A DNA stretch of 64,000 bases, from assembly GCA_023079485.1 (NCBI GenBank), contig CM041101.1, positions 10,194,501-10,258,500 of the forward strand, given 5' to 3'. Below are positions 51,546 through 64,000 of the stretch, in pieces. Source of the DNA: Archilochus colubris. Lineage: Eukaryota > Chordata > Aves > Apodiformes > Trochilidae. Every line of letters begins with the position of its first letter. The first letter of the stretch is position 1. Under the pieces are notes generated by a model that ran no database searches, was not told where the DNA came from, and was given only the letters and a program-made list of their open reading frames with translations. A program made the position numbers and the translations under genes.

Positions 51546-54500
51546 TCAGCACGGCTAGGGGGAGACCAACCTGCGGCTCTGAGCCCGGCCCCGGGTGCCC
51601 TGATGCTGCGGGGATCAGCACGGCCCGAAGGAGAAGGAGCAGCCCAAGGGATGGGAGGGGATGTTGGGGACCCCTGGTCCTGAGGGGCTGGAGCAATGTG
51701 GTTTGTGTGCAGGGGAATAAAAAAAATAAAAATAATTTTAAAAAAAAATCACCCACAGCTTGCTGCGGGAGGAGAGAAAATAAATCAACATCGGAGGTGC
51801 TGGGGGGGGATGTGGCAGAACAATATGTTTTGTAAATGAAAAGCAGCTTGATCAGGTGCTCTGCAGGCAGGAGCTTTCTGCAGCAGTGGCAGGAATTCCA
51901 GCCCTCTCCGGGATAAATCCTTTTCAAAACACTCATTGCAGGAGGGAAGGGACAAATGCAAATGATGCTGGAGACAATCCCCTGGCTCCCATGCACATCC
52001 AGACGCTCTCCAAGCGTTGCAGTTGGCAGCAGCTTGGGTGCTTTAAAATAAATCATGCGGTACATTTTTTTTTTTTTTTTCTCCTCTTCCTTGCTTTGAA
52101 ATGAAACCACAGCACAAAACACCATTCCCTGGCTGGGCTGGGGGTGTGTGTGGCCATAAACCAACCCGTGTTTTGTTGTGAAGCCTCATGGTCACCAGCT
52201 TTAAGGGCTTGACAGGTTTATAAAGTGCTGAGTGTCCCGGAGGGCTGGTGGGACTGTTTGCAGAGAAGATGAAGCGTGGCACATCCAGCTGGGCTAACAA
52301 GGCAGAGGGAAATCTAAATTAATTCAGGAACCACTCGCTGGTTTTCCAGTGCTGGTCTCAATCTGTGGAAACAGCACATCAATGGGGTGGGGGGTGCAGT
52401 GCCAGCCCCTCCCCTCTCTTACAGGGGTGTAAATCAGGAGGTGTTTAACACAAGAGGGAAAAGGGGGTCCCGGGGCTGTGTCCTCACATTGAAGGGGTGC
52501 ACACACCCCCAGACAGCCCCATAGGGCTGGGCAGGGGAGGGGCTGGAAGGGTGATTTCCACTCAAAGCAGCTGAATCCCTAAAACCTGGCTGTAGAGAGG
52601 GAGCAGCCTCAGCAAGTCCCACCTAGGCTCTGCAGGTGAGCCCCGAGTTATTTAAGGGTTCCTGCCTGCCCCCTTTTCAGGGTTGTGTCTGTGTTGGCTC
52701 CTGGCATCTCTCAGTATCATGGGATCACCTTGTGCTGCCCATTTGGGACCTGGGATTGAGCTTTCTGAGTGCTGAAGATCAGTTGTGTGGGGCTGGGTTT
52801 GGGGAGTTGCAAGTTCCTGGACTGGGAGGGGGGGGGAAATCTTATCTCCAACATGGGGTGCTTGGTGTTTGTGTGGGCCATAGCAGAATCTGTGTCTTGA
52901 TATCCATAGAGAGGTTGGTTCCCAATGTTTAATTTTTTATTTTTTTCCAACTAAAAGCCCCAGATGAGTCTCAGGTGATATCAGCTTGATGGACAAGAAG
53001 TGTTTGCAGTAACCCAGCCTGGGGTTGAGGGTTTGGGGTTGTTTGCTTCTTCCTTTTTGTGGGGTAACATGATGCTGAGTTGTGGCTGTTTTTCTTTCTG
53101 TGTGGAGCTGGACTGGGCTTTGTTTTGTTTTCTGAAATGTGAATTATAATTTGCAAAATGGAAAACTTGTGTGTCTGTCAGTGTGCAGCCCCTCAGGCCC
53201 AATTCTGCAGCAACTGCTCTGGTGGCTCTGGCCAGCCCTGGCCCAGAGCTTTGGGAGCCTTTAACTAAATGAGGGAGGATTTGGAGAGCAAACCTCCCTG
53301 CTTGGGAACTGGGCTCCGGTTGTTGAGTTTGTCATGTGGAATTGGCTTCATATTAAATGGGCCTTTTATGAGGGTGATGGGGTAGCTGCAGAGCCAGATC
53401 CTGCTTCTGTTCCTTGCCACCAGCAGTACTTAGCACAGCCTTTCCATTTTCATTTTCTGAGCATCCTCTCCTCACTGTGGCCTCTTTCTGACAGGCGGTG
53501 GCCATCAACTTCAAAATTAATTTTCCTGGGCTCTCCTAATCGTTCCAGTTGAAACATCCCCTTGTTGTGCTCTTACTGGGACTTGGCTCTGGGGCATAAG
53601 GGTGTTTTGATGAACCTGTCTGTTGTGGCAAAATTAAAACTTATTCTGGTTTTAATTTGGACTAATCATACACTCAGAAATAAAGAATTGGTCCCCCAAG
53701 TGTTTTTCTGGACTAGAGGACCAGGCTCATTTATTTTCAGGGATGGATGTGTGCGTGCTAATTGTGGGATGGCAGCAGCAGGGGAACCACACTGAGTCAG
53801 ACCCACTGAAATACAGATTTGTACAGGTTTTTGCCATCAGGAAAACTATCATTTTTAGAAATAAAACTCACTGTTGTTAGCTGCAGCCTCTCCTTAACTT
53901 AAAACAACACAAACTGGAAATGCTTTGCTCAGGTGGGATGTTTCCTCCCCTTTTCAATATAAAGGGCAGGATGGGGTGTCCTGCAGGTCCAGCTGATGCT
54001 GGGAGCCCTGAGCTGTGTCTGCAGGAGCTGTACTGAGGTAGCTGAGCACTCAGGTTTTTGGAGGCTGGGGTGGGCAGCCACAAACCATGTCCTTGTGCCC
54101 CAAAAGCTGCCCTGGAGCTTGGAATCCCCTCCAGGCTTGGGGGTGAAGTCTCTCTGCACCTCTCCTTGTCCCTGCAGCCAAGGTGAGGCTGTGTCAGGTG
54201 TAGCCCAGCTGGAATGTGATCACTTCCCTGGCTCTGGGGCTTCACCACTTCTCATGAATATTGCACCAAGCCCAGCAGGGCTCCAGTTGCAGTGCAGGAG
54301 CCTTGGGACATCTGAGCTCTCACTGCTCTGCCCAACAGGCTGGGGGAGGAACTGGAGCAGAACTGGGAGCAGGAATATCATGGAAAGCTGCTGAGGGGTC
54401 AGGAGCCAGGACTGAGTCTGACCCCATCACCCCTGGCTTGCTGCAGGGTGGGGACAGGAGTCCCTCAGGAGTCACCTCCTCTCCCAGCCTGGCCAATGTT

Positions 54501-54847
54501 TTATTTTCTGCCAGCCTTGGCAGAAAGACCCAAATGCTCAGCAGAGGCTGGAGGAAGGGAAAACCAGAGTCCTCTATTTTTTTTTTAAGGCAGTGTCTGT
54601 TCCTGCAGCTGAGTCAGTATGGAGAAGGTCTCAAACCCCAGGGAATGGCTTTGTAAAGGAGCAATTCTCTGCCCCAGCATCTCTGTGGGCAGAGCCACAG
54701 TTCTGTGCAGCCCCAGCCTCTGTGTTTGGGGGGTGCTACTGTGCCCCAAGTCTCTGCTGGGTCTGGCTGGGGCAGATTTCTCTCCTAAGCTTTGGCTGCC
54801 CAGCTCCAGGTGTGCCTGCAGGCTCCTTGTGTGAAATGGGTTCACGT

Positions 54848-55078
54848 TGTGGCAGGGGAGGTGCAGATCAGATGTTAGGAGAAATTTCTTCACTGAATGA
54901 GTGGTGAAGCATTGGAACAGGTTGCTCAGGGAAGTGATGGAGTCTCCATCCCTGAGGGGATTAAAAAAATGGGTAGATGTGGTGCTTCAGGAGATGGTTT
55001 AGTGGCTAAGGGGATGTAGGACTGATGGTTGGACTTGGTGACATTGAAAATCCTTTCCAGCCATGGTGATCCCGTGTA
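54848..55078 (+). mobile_element. CR1 LINE 3' fragment
   Basis: The run GGAGGTGCAGATCAGATGTT, AGGAGAAATTTCTTCACTGA, GCATTGGAACAGGTTGCTCA, GTCTCCATCCCTGAGGG and GGTTGGACTTGGTGACATTG is the classic 3' untranslated part of avian CR1 elements in sense orientation. The copy is 5'-truncated, as is usual, and its terminal repeats are diverged. CR1 is the main transposon of birds and supports an avian source. Confidence 0.9.
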
Positions 55079-56682
55079 CCCCAGGTGTGCTGGGCACCAA
55101 GGGCTGGGTGTGCAGGCTGTGGTTCTGCCTCTCTCCTCTGAGCTGGCAGGGGGGGTGCTCCAGTTACAGATGGGAAAGTAAAGCCAAGACTTATCTTGAG
55201 TATTTCTCAGCTGTCACAGCCCAATCTGCAGCCTGATGGCAGTTTTGAGCCTGGAGGTCGAATTCCTCTTGGAAAAGAGGAGTTGAAGGCACACGTGCTT
55301 GGGGCAGAAAGATGCTGCTGGTTTAAAAACCCAGCCCAAGAACCTGGGGTTTCATTAGCTGTGTTTTGGGGAGCTGTGGCACTTCCCCCAGCTCGTTGTG
55401 CTAATGAGAGGGCAGGCTCTGGAGTCACCTCCTCTTCATTAATTAAAGCTGTTTGGTGTGAAGCAGTGAAGAGGAATTGAGGGGAAGGGCTCTCGATGCA
55501 GTTACACTTTCCATAGATGTTGCTGAGTATCCATTATGGTCTGTGAAAGCCTTGTCAACATTTTTTCCAAGGAAGAATGAAAATGTAAATAACTTTAAAA
55601 TGATTCAATGTCAATGTGGTATGGAAAAAGGTCAATGCTGCTGGAGACCATTTATCTTTTTGCCGATTTAAAGAGCTTTTTTCCTATTACACTTTTTGAA
55701 ATTAATGTTTTTAAACATTACCCAAAGTAATGTTAATAATCAGGGGGTTTATAGGATTGATTGTTATGCAGGCTGGGATTTAAATTGAAAAAGATTTGTT
55801 TTGGGTGGTGGTTGCTGGGTGGTTTTAACAGACTTTTTGATTTATTGCTTATAAAAACATTTGCGGGATTTAATGAAAAGACAAAACAGATCCTGAGTGC
55901 CCATGCAAACAGGGGGTGGAATATCCTTTGGGGAGGGAGTTTGGCATTATGGAAGTGGGGGCTGTCCAAGTGGCCACCAACAAGGTGGCCAAGACCTTCT
56001 CATGGGCTTGTCTGTTCCAGCTGCCCCCCAGCAATGCTGCCCCAAACCCCCTCCCAGGAATGACACCTGTGAAAGGCTTTTTATGCTCTTCTGTCCAGGA
56101 AGAATTTAATCAGGATTGAACCTTGCTTTAGGGAGAGGGGAGGAAAAAATAGTGGTGCTTGGAGAGAAAGACGTGGCCTGCTGATCTGCACTTGCATTTT
56201 TCACCTCTGCTGCCCCTGCTACATCAAGTGTGAGGGAGCAGGGGATGCCACAGCTGGTGCTTTGCATGTAATTTTCACCCTCTTGTTAATGACCTTGCAG
56301 GGATTAGCATGGCCTTCTCCATATGCCAGTAGATTATGTCTGTTGGCAGCTGCTGCTACTGGAGCAAAATGGGATAGTTTTCATTAGGAGTGCTTGACAC
56401 TGGGCTGCCCTGGGTGTCGTCAATCCTAAACTGTCAGTGCCTTTGAATAAAGCAGTGTACAGATGTGATTTATTAGATGTGTTGCTGCTTTGCTGAAAAC
56501 GTGGGGTTTTCAAGTCAGCAAGGTCTTGTAGAAGTGTGAAAGGGACCTTCTTGCTCTTCCCTCCTCACTCAACCTTCCACCCTGCAGGCTCTTTGGGGAA
56601 AATCTGCCCTGGGATGTCTGAGTGAGGTGGGGGCTTGGATGAAATAACCCCCCTGTGCTCTTCAGTGAAGCTACTCACTAGT

Positions 56683-56712
56683 GAATATATATGTATATAC
56701 ATATATATGTGT
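56683..56712 (+). repeat. Palindromic TA/TG microsatellite
   Basis: AATATATATGTATATACATATATATGTG, given here only as a site: it is centred on GTATATAC and reads nearly the same on both strands. Confidence 0.75.
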
Positions 56713-57821
56713 GTCTACTTGGGGGAGGAGATGTTTTTTCAACAGCTTGAGCTTGCCAATAGGTTCTAAATGAGCATTTCTACCCATCTGGAATGGTGAC
56801 AGGAGGAGCAAAACTCTGTTCCTCAGTGCTGAAACTTGATGTGGCAGTGAAATTATTTTGATGATTAAGAAAATGTTCAGACTGAGCACCCAAACTTCTC
56901 CTCCCTCCTCAGGCAGTGCAGAGAAAAGTCAGGTTTCGGTGTTACCTTATTCCTCTAGCTGAATCAGGGGCATTTCCTGAGCCTGCAGAGTATTTCTGCA
57001 GACTGAGGTGGACACAGGTCCCCCTGGGGATGTGGTTTCCAGGGTGCAGGGCAGGGGGTGGGTGAGGTCCTCACCCAGCTGCCATGGGAAGATGCTGGAG
57101 AAGCTCTGGGAGGAACCAGGCCCTCTGTGTTCTGCAAGGACATTAATCCTCTCTTTATCCTGTTTTAAAATAAGCAGTTTAGAGGAGGCTGTCAAAGATG
57201 ATAGGACACAAATCCATGTCATTCTTTTGATTTGCAACAGCAAAGCTGAACCCTTCTGTGTTCCCCTCTCCTAAACAGAATGAGGGCTTGTGCCCAGAAT
57301 GTCACCCACCCTGGGAGGGTCACCCATTCCTGGGGCAGAATTCCCTGTTTAAAAGGGTCTAAAATTTAACTTAGTGGTGTCATCTAGGGGTTTTGTCCAC
57401 TTGAGCACCCAACCATCACTTGATGTGATGTTGCCTTGTGGAACAGCAGGTTTGGGTCACAGACTGACTGCTGCAGGAGAGCCCTGAAGCTCTTTGCTCA
57501 GCTTTGCACCCACACCTCTCCCTCTGAGCACAACTGAGCAGAACAGCTTCCCTGCAGCCTGCTTAAAGACTCTGCAAGTTCAGTAACCACCAGTTAACTC
57601 TTTAAGGCAAACCAGAGAGGATGACCAGCCATGTAACCCACCAGGTATGAGTCCTCTTCAGTAAATGTCCATAATCAATGAGAAATTATTTTATCAGCAA
57701 GAGTTCTGCTGAACAGTGCAGGTGGGACATTGATTTAAGTGCTAATGGGAAGTGAATTTTCCTCGTTGCTGAATGCCATACAAGAGCTTGAGCAGCCCCA
57801 AAGCCCCACAGGCACTGACAA

Positions 57822-57918
57822 AAAAAAAACAAAACCAAAAACAAACAAACAAAACAAAACAAAACACAAAAAAAAAAACCCCACAAAAAAACCCCCAAAA
57901 CCCCCACAAAACCTGAAG
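57822..57918 (+). repeat. A/C simple repeat (AAAAC, AAAC units)
   Basis: About 95 bases of A with regularly spaced C, no G or T except at the edges. Confidence 0.92.
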
Positions 57919-60900
57919 AAAAATGTAAAATTTGAATCAAGCTCATTTAGTGGCCTGTAGCAATCTGAAAATGTTCCCAGACATTGTCTGTGGACAAAGT
58001 CCCCACTTCAAGAGGGCCAAGGGAGATCTTTGTGTCACTGCTGGGCACTGGAGGGGTGATTTGTGCCCAGGGGCTGGGGACCAACCTGCTCTGAGCCCCT
58101 GGGCTGTCTGCTGGTCAGAAGACAACACTGAGGAGTGGTGAAAAGGTGTGAGCAGGGGATGATAAATGAGGGAGGAGGGGGGAAAAAAGCAGCAAAGATG
58201 GAGAATGTGAAAAGAAGTGCTTGAACTCTGACTGCAGCAACATTACACCACAGATGGGTTTGGCTTCTGTGCTCAGCAGCAGGAATAAAGCATCACCCCT
58301 GACAATCAGAGGCAGGCTCAGCACAGAGAGTTTGCAGGAGAGGAAGGATAAAACAGGTTAGCTAGCAGGGATAGTTCTGAAAAGCCCAGGGGATAACTAG
58401 AACAGTCTCTCTCTCATGTAAATACTAAACTCCACTGCTAAAACCCCTCCCAAATCAAACAAACTCAGAAAAAACAGAATAAGAAGTAATAATCATAGCT
58501 ATTCTCTTGCCACATACTGCAGCACCAAGTACATGAATCCTATCAGCATGTGAGTATCTAGTAATGATGCAAAGGATTATCTGACTAAAACTGCAGCTGG
58601 GATCCTTTCCTGCTCTGGAGTTTCTCAGATTTGTGGCTTTGCTGGTTTGTGCCTGTGTGTCCAGGCTGGGGAGGGCTCTGGTGTGGGGTGAGCCACCCAT
58701 CCCCAGCCATCTGGTGTCTGCCAGCTGGGCCAGGCCCAGGCTGGGATCCCCACATTAAAAAAAGGAACTGTTCGTTTTCCTTGTTGGAAATCCTCCAGTG
58801 GTGTTGGGCCCCAAGCACAAGCAACTGCAGTCCTCATGCCTGGAAATTTCCTTTGGCAGCCAGGTTGAAAACCAGTGAAAATATCCTGAAAAAGAAGTGT
58901 ATGTTCTAGTGTCCAGGCTCATGGCTGGATGAGGCTCCTTCCTTCTGACCTCTCAGATGCACCCAAAGCTCCCTCTGGGTGGTGCTGGAGATGTTTTACT
59001 CTGTTCATTCCCAAATTCCCTGCTGGAGGAGGACATAGCTCCCACCAGCTCTGCTGAGCCCTCTTCCCATGAGCATCCTGGGGATGTGAATGCAGGATTT
59101 TTCCCTGCCCTCCCCTCCTGCAGGCTGTAGCTCAGATCCACCTCTGCACCAAGTAGGTTTGGGGTTTGAATAAAATCTGGAGCTAGAATTGTGCAGTTAC
59201 TGCTTGCTGATTTGTTGCTCTGCATCTTTCAAGCAGGTGAAGCTTTCTGCATTTTCCTCCAAAAAATGAGGCAGAGGAAAAGTGCTGCAGGAATGGAAGG
59301 AGCAACAGGCTTGCTCTCTGCAGGAAATCCCATGTGAAATGTTATTTAATAATTCTTGCAATTGGATTTTTGAGATTTCTAGCAAAAGGTGACAGTTACT
59401 GACAGCATCTGGGGGGGGTAGAATTTAATGAGGTAACTTTCATCATTCAGGTTCCTTTTTTCATTAAACTAAGTATTCTATTAGTTAAAATATGGAGGTA
59501 TTTGAATATAGAGTATTTGCAGCAGGAAAATTAATAGTCATGGTAGGGAAGTCCTGCTGGGTTGTTTTTCTCCCTACTTTCATTTTGCTCTCGTTAGAGA
59601 AAAGCTTGTTCTAAAGTTCAGTTAATTATTTAGACTACTGATGTAAACCTTGCTGAAAACATTCTCTTGACATCATAAGACTAAATTAAAAGGAGAATTG
59701 ACATGAGAACAACTTGAACACATAGGTTGTCATGGCCTATCAAATATAGGAGGTGATTTTTGGCATAGTTAACATCCTTGGTAGCAGGGTTGCAATGCCC
59801 TGCAAAATGACATCAGCCCAGAGAAAGGTGTTGGGGTGATGAGTGTCTGTACTCTGGAGAGGCTGAAATCCCAGTTCAAAACTGCTGAGTGCAACTGGTG
59901 CCCAGGGGCTGGCAGTGCCCAAGGAGTCCTGGGGAGCAGCAGGGACAGAGCCAGGGCTGGGTGACTTCTCCTGTCCCTGGGGCTGCCCAGCCATGCTCTG
60001 TCCTCACAGGGGACTCAGCCAGCTCTGGGGTTACTTTGTGGTGCCCATTCTGGCTGTTGGTTTGGTTTTCCTTGGTGAGAGCACCTGGAATTTGAGTTCC
60101 TGAGCTGCCCTTTGTGGCTGAGCTGGGGTAGGGTGGGAGAGTGGCAGCTCCTGCAGCCCAGAGAGGTTTTTGTCTTCTTGCAGAGCTCTCCTTGCTCCAG
60201 CATTCATGGATGATGCTACAAACGCTTCATTTCCCTGAATTCAGCTCACTCTGCAGCTAAATTTCTCAGCAGTGGGTACTTTTTGGAATATCAGGATGTT
60301 AGGGTGGGGGGAAAACCCCAGCTCCCAAATACTTCCCTGGATGCCACCAAGTTCAAGCCCAGCCCAGGAGGTCCTGCAGGGAGTGAAGCCTTGGCAGGTG
60401 CAGGGCTCCCAGTTTCAGGGACCAATCAACTGGAATAACTTCTGGATTAAGAGCAGTCATGAGCATAATGAGAAGTGGATATCTCTGGGTAAGAGCAGAA
60501 CTAGAGGGCTGAAAAGCTACTTGGAAAAAAACCCACCCAGGGACCACCAAGTCAGTCAGGATACTCCTGATCCTTGACTACATTTTTTTAATGAGGTGCC
60601 AGTCTGGGACCAGGAGACATAGAAAGCAATTGCATTAAATCAAGGACTACATTTGACTTTATGGTTTGCTTGTGATATTTCTTTTATTAATTCTTTATCC
60701 TTTAATACTATAAAGGATTTGTGGCTACAATAAATAATGTAAAGTTCCATTGCATCCTCTTTGGCTTAAAATTTTAATATTCCTATTGCCCATCTCCATA
60801 AAGAAATTGTATTTGAGGTCATTGCATATGTACAGCTGCAGTCATAACCCTAATGGAATTACCATTCAAGCACAGGCAAGATTAGTATGAATGCCAAGAA

Positions 60901-63900
60901 ACTACCCCTCTGTCAGGGGAAAAGGTAAAAGTTCAGAGTTCAGCTTGCATCCAAATTATTTATCTCCCTAATAACTTAATAGATTGAATATATTACTTGT
61001 CAGTGACCTTGATGTACAACAATAAAGACCCCTTGGTTGTGTCAGAAAATATATGAGACTGTAATAAGTAGTACTTATGTAGTGGAATAAAAACATATTT
61101 TTTATGATAATGAAGTCTCTTCCCACAAGGACACCACAAGGACACGTAAACACAAACACCAGGCTTTGACAGGAGGTAGAGAGGGGCTTCTCTCAACCTC
61201 AGCTGCAGGGATGCTGGTGCAGGGGGCTGCACCCTGGAGACCCCCCCAGAGGTGCAGCGGGTTTTGCCCTTTGCTTGCTCAGACACATCACATCCCACAC
61301 AGCTTCTTCCAACCACCTGTAAGAGATGGCAGGGAGTACTTTGCTTTTTTGGGGTCCTCTTGACTTTGTGTCATTTCTAATTATTCCCACTCTGGATCTC
61401 CCAAGCATTTAAAGGAATCATTTAAATTAGAGTTTAGGATCAAAGGCAATACTGCAGAGAGGGATGTTGTAAACATGCCTAAAAATAGGGAGGTAATTTC
61501 CCTGAGTGCCATGGTCTAGCAGTGCAAAACAATGTCTCTGTTTCTTTGTTTCTATGCCTATTTTTCCCCTTTTGATAATGTGAAGCCTTGAAAACAAAAA
61601 GCCCTCAAAGTACATTGTTCTTTAATAAGGCTTATGATTATGGGGTTTTCTTCCTCAGCCAGCACAGAATCACTGTTAATGTACTCAGATGGAATGAGTG
61701 TCTCCTCTTTAATAGGTCACTTTAATATTTAAAGTTTCACTTGGAGATGCAGGGGGACTGTGAGAGGGGAGAAGGGAGAGGAGGAAAAAAAAAAAACCAA
61801 CTTATTTTCTATTTGATATTTTTCCAATTAATCCCCAGGCTGTGCCCAGCCATGTGCAGCTGACTCTGCCATGTGCCAGGAGCAATCCTCCTCACCTCTT
61901 GGGACACTCTGGGTGCCAGCTGCCTGGGAACCTGATGGGGTCCCATCTCCAAGCTTGGATGCTGATTTGGGAAACCAATGTGGCAACCTGACTCTGAGGT
62001 CCCTGAAGTTAAAACTCTGCCTTTCTTCCTTTGTTAGTAGTGATCAGCTTCCAGCCTCCTCTCCAAAAGTGTAGGACACAGCCCTGGGCTGAGAAAGGAT
62101 CCCCAGGCTTGTCCCTACTCTCCAAAATCCCCCTGGAGCTGGCACGTGGGTGGTTGTGCTCCTGTTCCTCAGCCACTTATCCCAGCAGCCTCACGTTCCT
62201 GATTGTATTTATGGCCACTTAATCTGTGCTAGCAGCCAGGATCAAATATATCTCCAGGTATTGATCAGCTTTAGGCTGATAGAAGTTCAAGCTCATGAGG
62301 TCTCGGTCTTTGACCCTCAAATAGGATATGAATCTCAATCCAATAGACTGATATTCACAGGCAGTGGCTGCCCAGGGTTGCAGGCTGCAAGGGAAAAATC
62401 AATGAAGAGTGCTAATGATTCACAATTTATAGAGCAGCTGCCATTTTAATATTAGAATAAATGTTATATTGCAAAGGGATGGGAACATAGGTGGTGGCAT
62501 GGAAAATATTTCTTTGGAGCCTTTTCTGTGAGGAAATGATGTGCAGGGGGTTTTATGAAGTATAATTTATTGGCCTCATTTAGACTTATAATTTAAAACT
62601 CTTTATGAAAAAGGTATTTAACCAGAGTGGATTGGGTAAGGAAATGGCAAGGGCAGAGCAGGCTGTCTTAGAGAAAAGGGAAGCAATATCCTAATACATG
62701 AGATTGGGTGCAAGGACTCCCCTTCTGCTTCAACATCCCTGCAGCATCTGGCACCAGAGGTCCCTTCCTCTGCCCTGGCTCGTCTGAACACACCTGTAAA
62801 TGAAAAGAAATAGAGTGGAGGTGTTGATGGGGTAGAAGGAGCACATTAAGATGAAATACTGGATCATGTCAGAGTGAAGTGGTAGGGCAGAAACTGGCTG
62901 AACAGTGCACACACTGGTGTCTGAGGACTGGAGAGAATTACTGAAGCCAAAGGGACAGGTTTCCAGCCATGGGAATGTAAGATCTCTGTCCTGATTACAC
63001 AGGTTTTATTGTACTCTCAAATAACTCCTTTCTATTTGCAATGAATTCATTTCTTTACAATAGCTCATGGGGACAGGTAATCTCCAGGCTGTGGCAGAGG
63101 GAGCAGGCAGGAAAAAAGGGAAGTAAACTCTGTCCTTTTGGCTCTTCCTTGGCTGTGGTACCCTGGGGCCTGGATTTGTGAGTCTCTGGAGAAAGAAAAG
63201 GCTTCAAGCTGGGCAGGCTACATCCAACCTCCAGCCAGAACTTCATCTTTCACCTCTCAGTTCCCCTGTTCAGGAAGTCTTCACCTGGAAGGCCAGTCCA
63301 TGGGACACTGTTTCAATGTATGTTAATGTCTTCTCCTGCACAGATGCAAATGGTAAAAGGGTTTTCAGTGCAAAGACTCCAGGCTTTTCAGAACAGATGA
63401 GAAAAGATGGAAATCCTACATCAAAAGCACAATTTATGGCATCTGTTTTGGCCATCTCTGTATTTATTTTTTTATAGAAGTGAAAAGAACTTAAATAATT
63501 CATCTGCCTGAGAGCTCATAACTCTCTGGCCTGTGTAGAATATCTTCACATAGCTCATAACCTGGAGCCTATTGACAAACTGCATGAAAAATAACAGCCC
63601 TTTCACTTGCAGAGGCAAAATCCAATTTATTGATTGTGATAGTCTAAATAATGGCATTTCTATTGACCAAAAGGTATTGCCCAAACAGGTTAGAGTTTAC
63701 TTAAGTCAGGGAGTGAAATGTCCCATGCATACCATCAGAAACCCCAAATGCACTTCAGGCTTTTCCTTCCTTTGTTATACTGAGGCCATGACCAAACTAT
63801 TTCACCAAGAAACTTGTGAGAGGTGTTTCATGACAGTAAACACAAGATCTCTGGGGAGGAGGAAGAGACCCAAGGTGGGAACACGTTTGCATGGACCTGG

Positions 63901-64000
63901 TGGGTTATTTTTTAGCAGCAAAAACTTACCCACAGTATACACACATCATTACCCTTCAGGTGATCTGAATTCCCAGTCAGGGGAAATTACCTGAAGTTAA

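Larger units (their letters stand above)
46868..54847. other. Gene-poor region downstream of LHX3, part 1
   Basis: No coding exon could be supported. It contains simple repeats (48093, 48768, 50270, 51496), a CpG cluster (49690-49860) and mixed-composition unique DNA. In human the next genes after LHX3 on this side include TMEM250 and NACC2; I found neither. Confidence 0.6.
55079..64000. other. Gene-poor region downstream of LHX3, part 2
   Basis: No exon could be supported on either strand. It contains A-rich and TA simple repeats (56683, 57822) and AT-rich, CpG-poor unique stretches (55720-55900, 60620-60920, 61690-61760, 62200-62620) that are candidates for conserved non-coding DNA. Confidence 0.55.

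Noticed and set aside
51337..52164. 275-codon open frame on the minus strand
   Set aside because: No recognised domain or splice context, and mixed composition over a tandem repeat. Long but not convincing as a gene.
63572..63994. 140-codon open frame near the window end
   Set aside because: No similarity I recognise, no promoter or splice evidence; chance length is plausible.

Overview
This is a stretch of vertebrate nuclear genome, almost certainly from a bird. It has split genes with GT/AG introns, CpG islands at two promoters, a CR1 LINE 3' end, and translated exons very close to avian LHX3. I cannot name the species. There are three protein genes, all on the + strand, read here by joining exons across splice sites with matching reading phase.

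Layout. Bases 366-7275 hold the last eight visible coding exons of a CAP-Gly protein of the CEP350 family; its 5' part lies outside the window. By its neighbours it is the paralogue called CCDC187 in mammals. Bases 7276-10849 are its 3' UTR plus the intergenic region. Bases 10850-33418 hold a complete 12-exon QSOX2 (quiescin sulfhydryl oxidase 2, 695 codons from the first ATG), starting in a CpG island. Bases 33419-39559 are the QSOX2 3' UTR, an intergenic part and a CA-rich minisatellite. Bases 39560-45703 hold a complete six-exon LHX3 (395 aa, isoform-a type first exon) in a large CpG island. From 45704 to the end there is LHX3 3' UTR and about 17 kb in which I find no convincing coding exon, only simple repeats, one CR1 fragment, a small CpG cluster and AT-rich stretches that could be conserved regulatory DNA.

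The order CEP350-like / QSOX2 / LHX3 is the counterpart of human 9q34.3 (CCDC187-QSOX2-LHX3). Human 1q25 carries the sister set CEP350-QSOX1-LHX4, so this is one of two copies of an ancient duplicated block. The three genes share no pathway that I know of: one is a microtubule/centrosome protein, one a secretory-pathway disulfide oxidase, one a pituitary and motor-neuron transcription factor.

Most notable points: the tryptophan normally before the QSOX2 CGHC active site is serine here; QSOX2 has a very long poly-leucine signal peptide encoded by a CTG-rich tract; a pure 340-nt polypyrimidine minisatellite runs directly into the exon 9 splice acceptor of QSOX2; and LHX3 intron 1 holds a candidate alternative first exon that would give an LHX4-like amino terminus. 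I found no novel multi-gene system.
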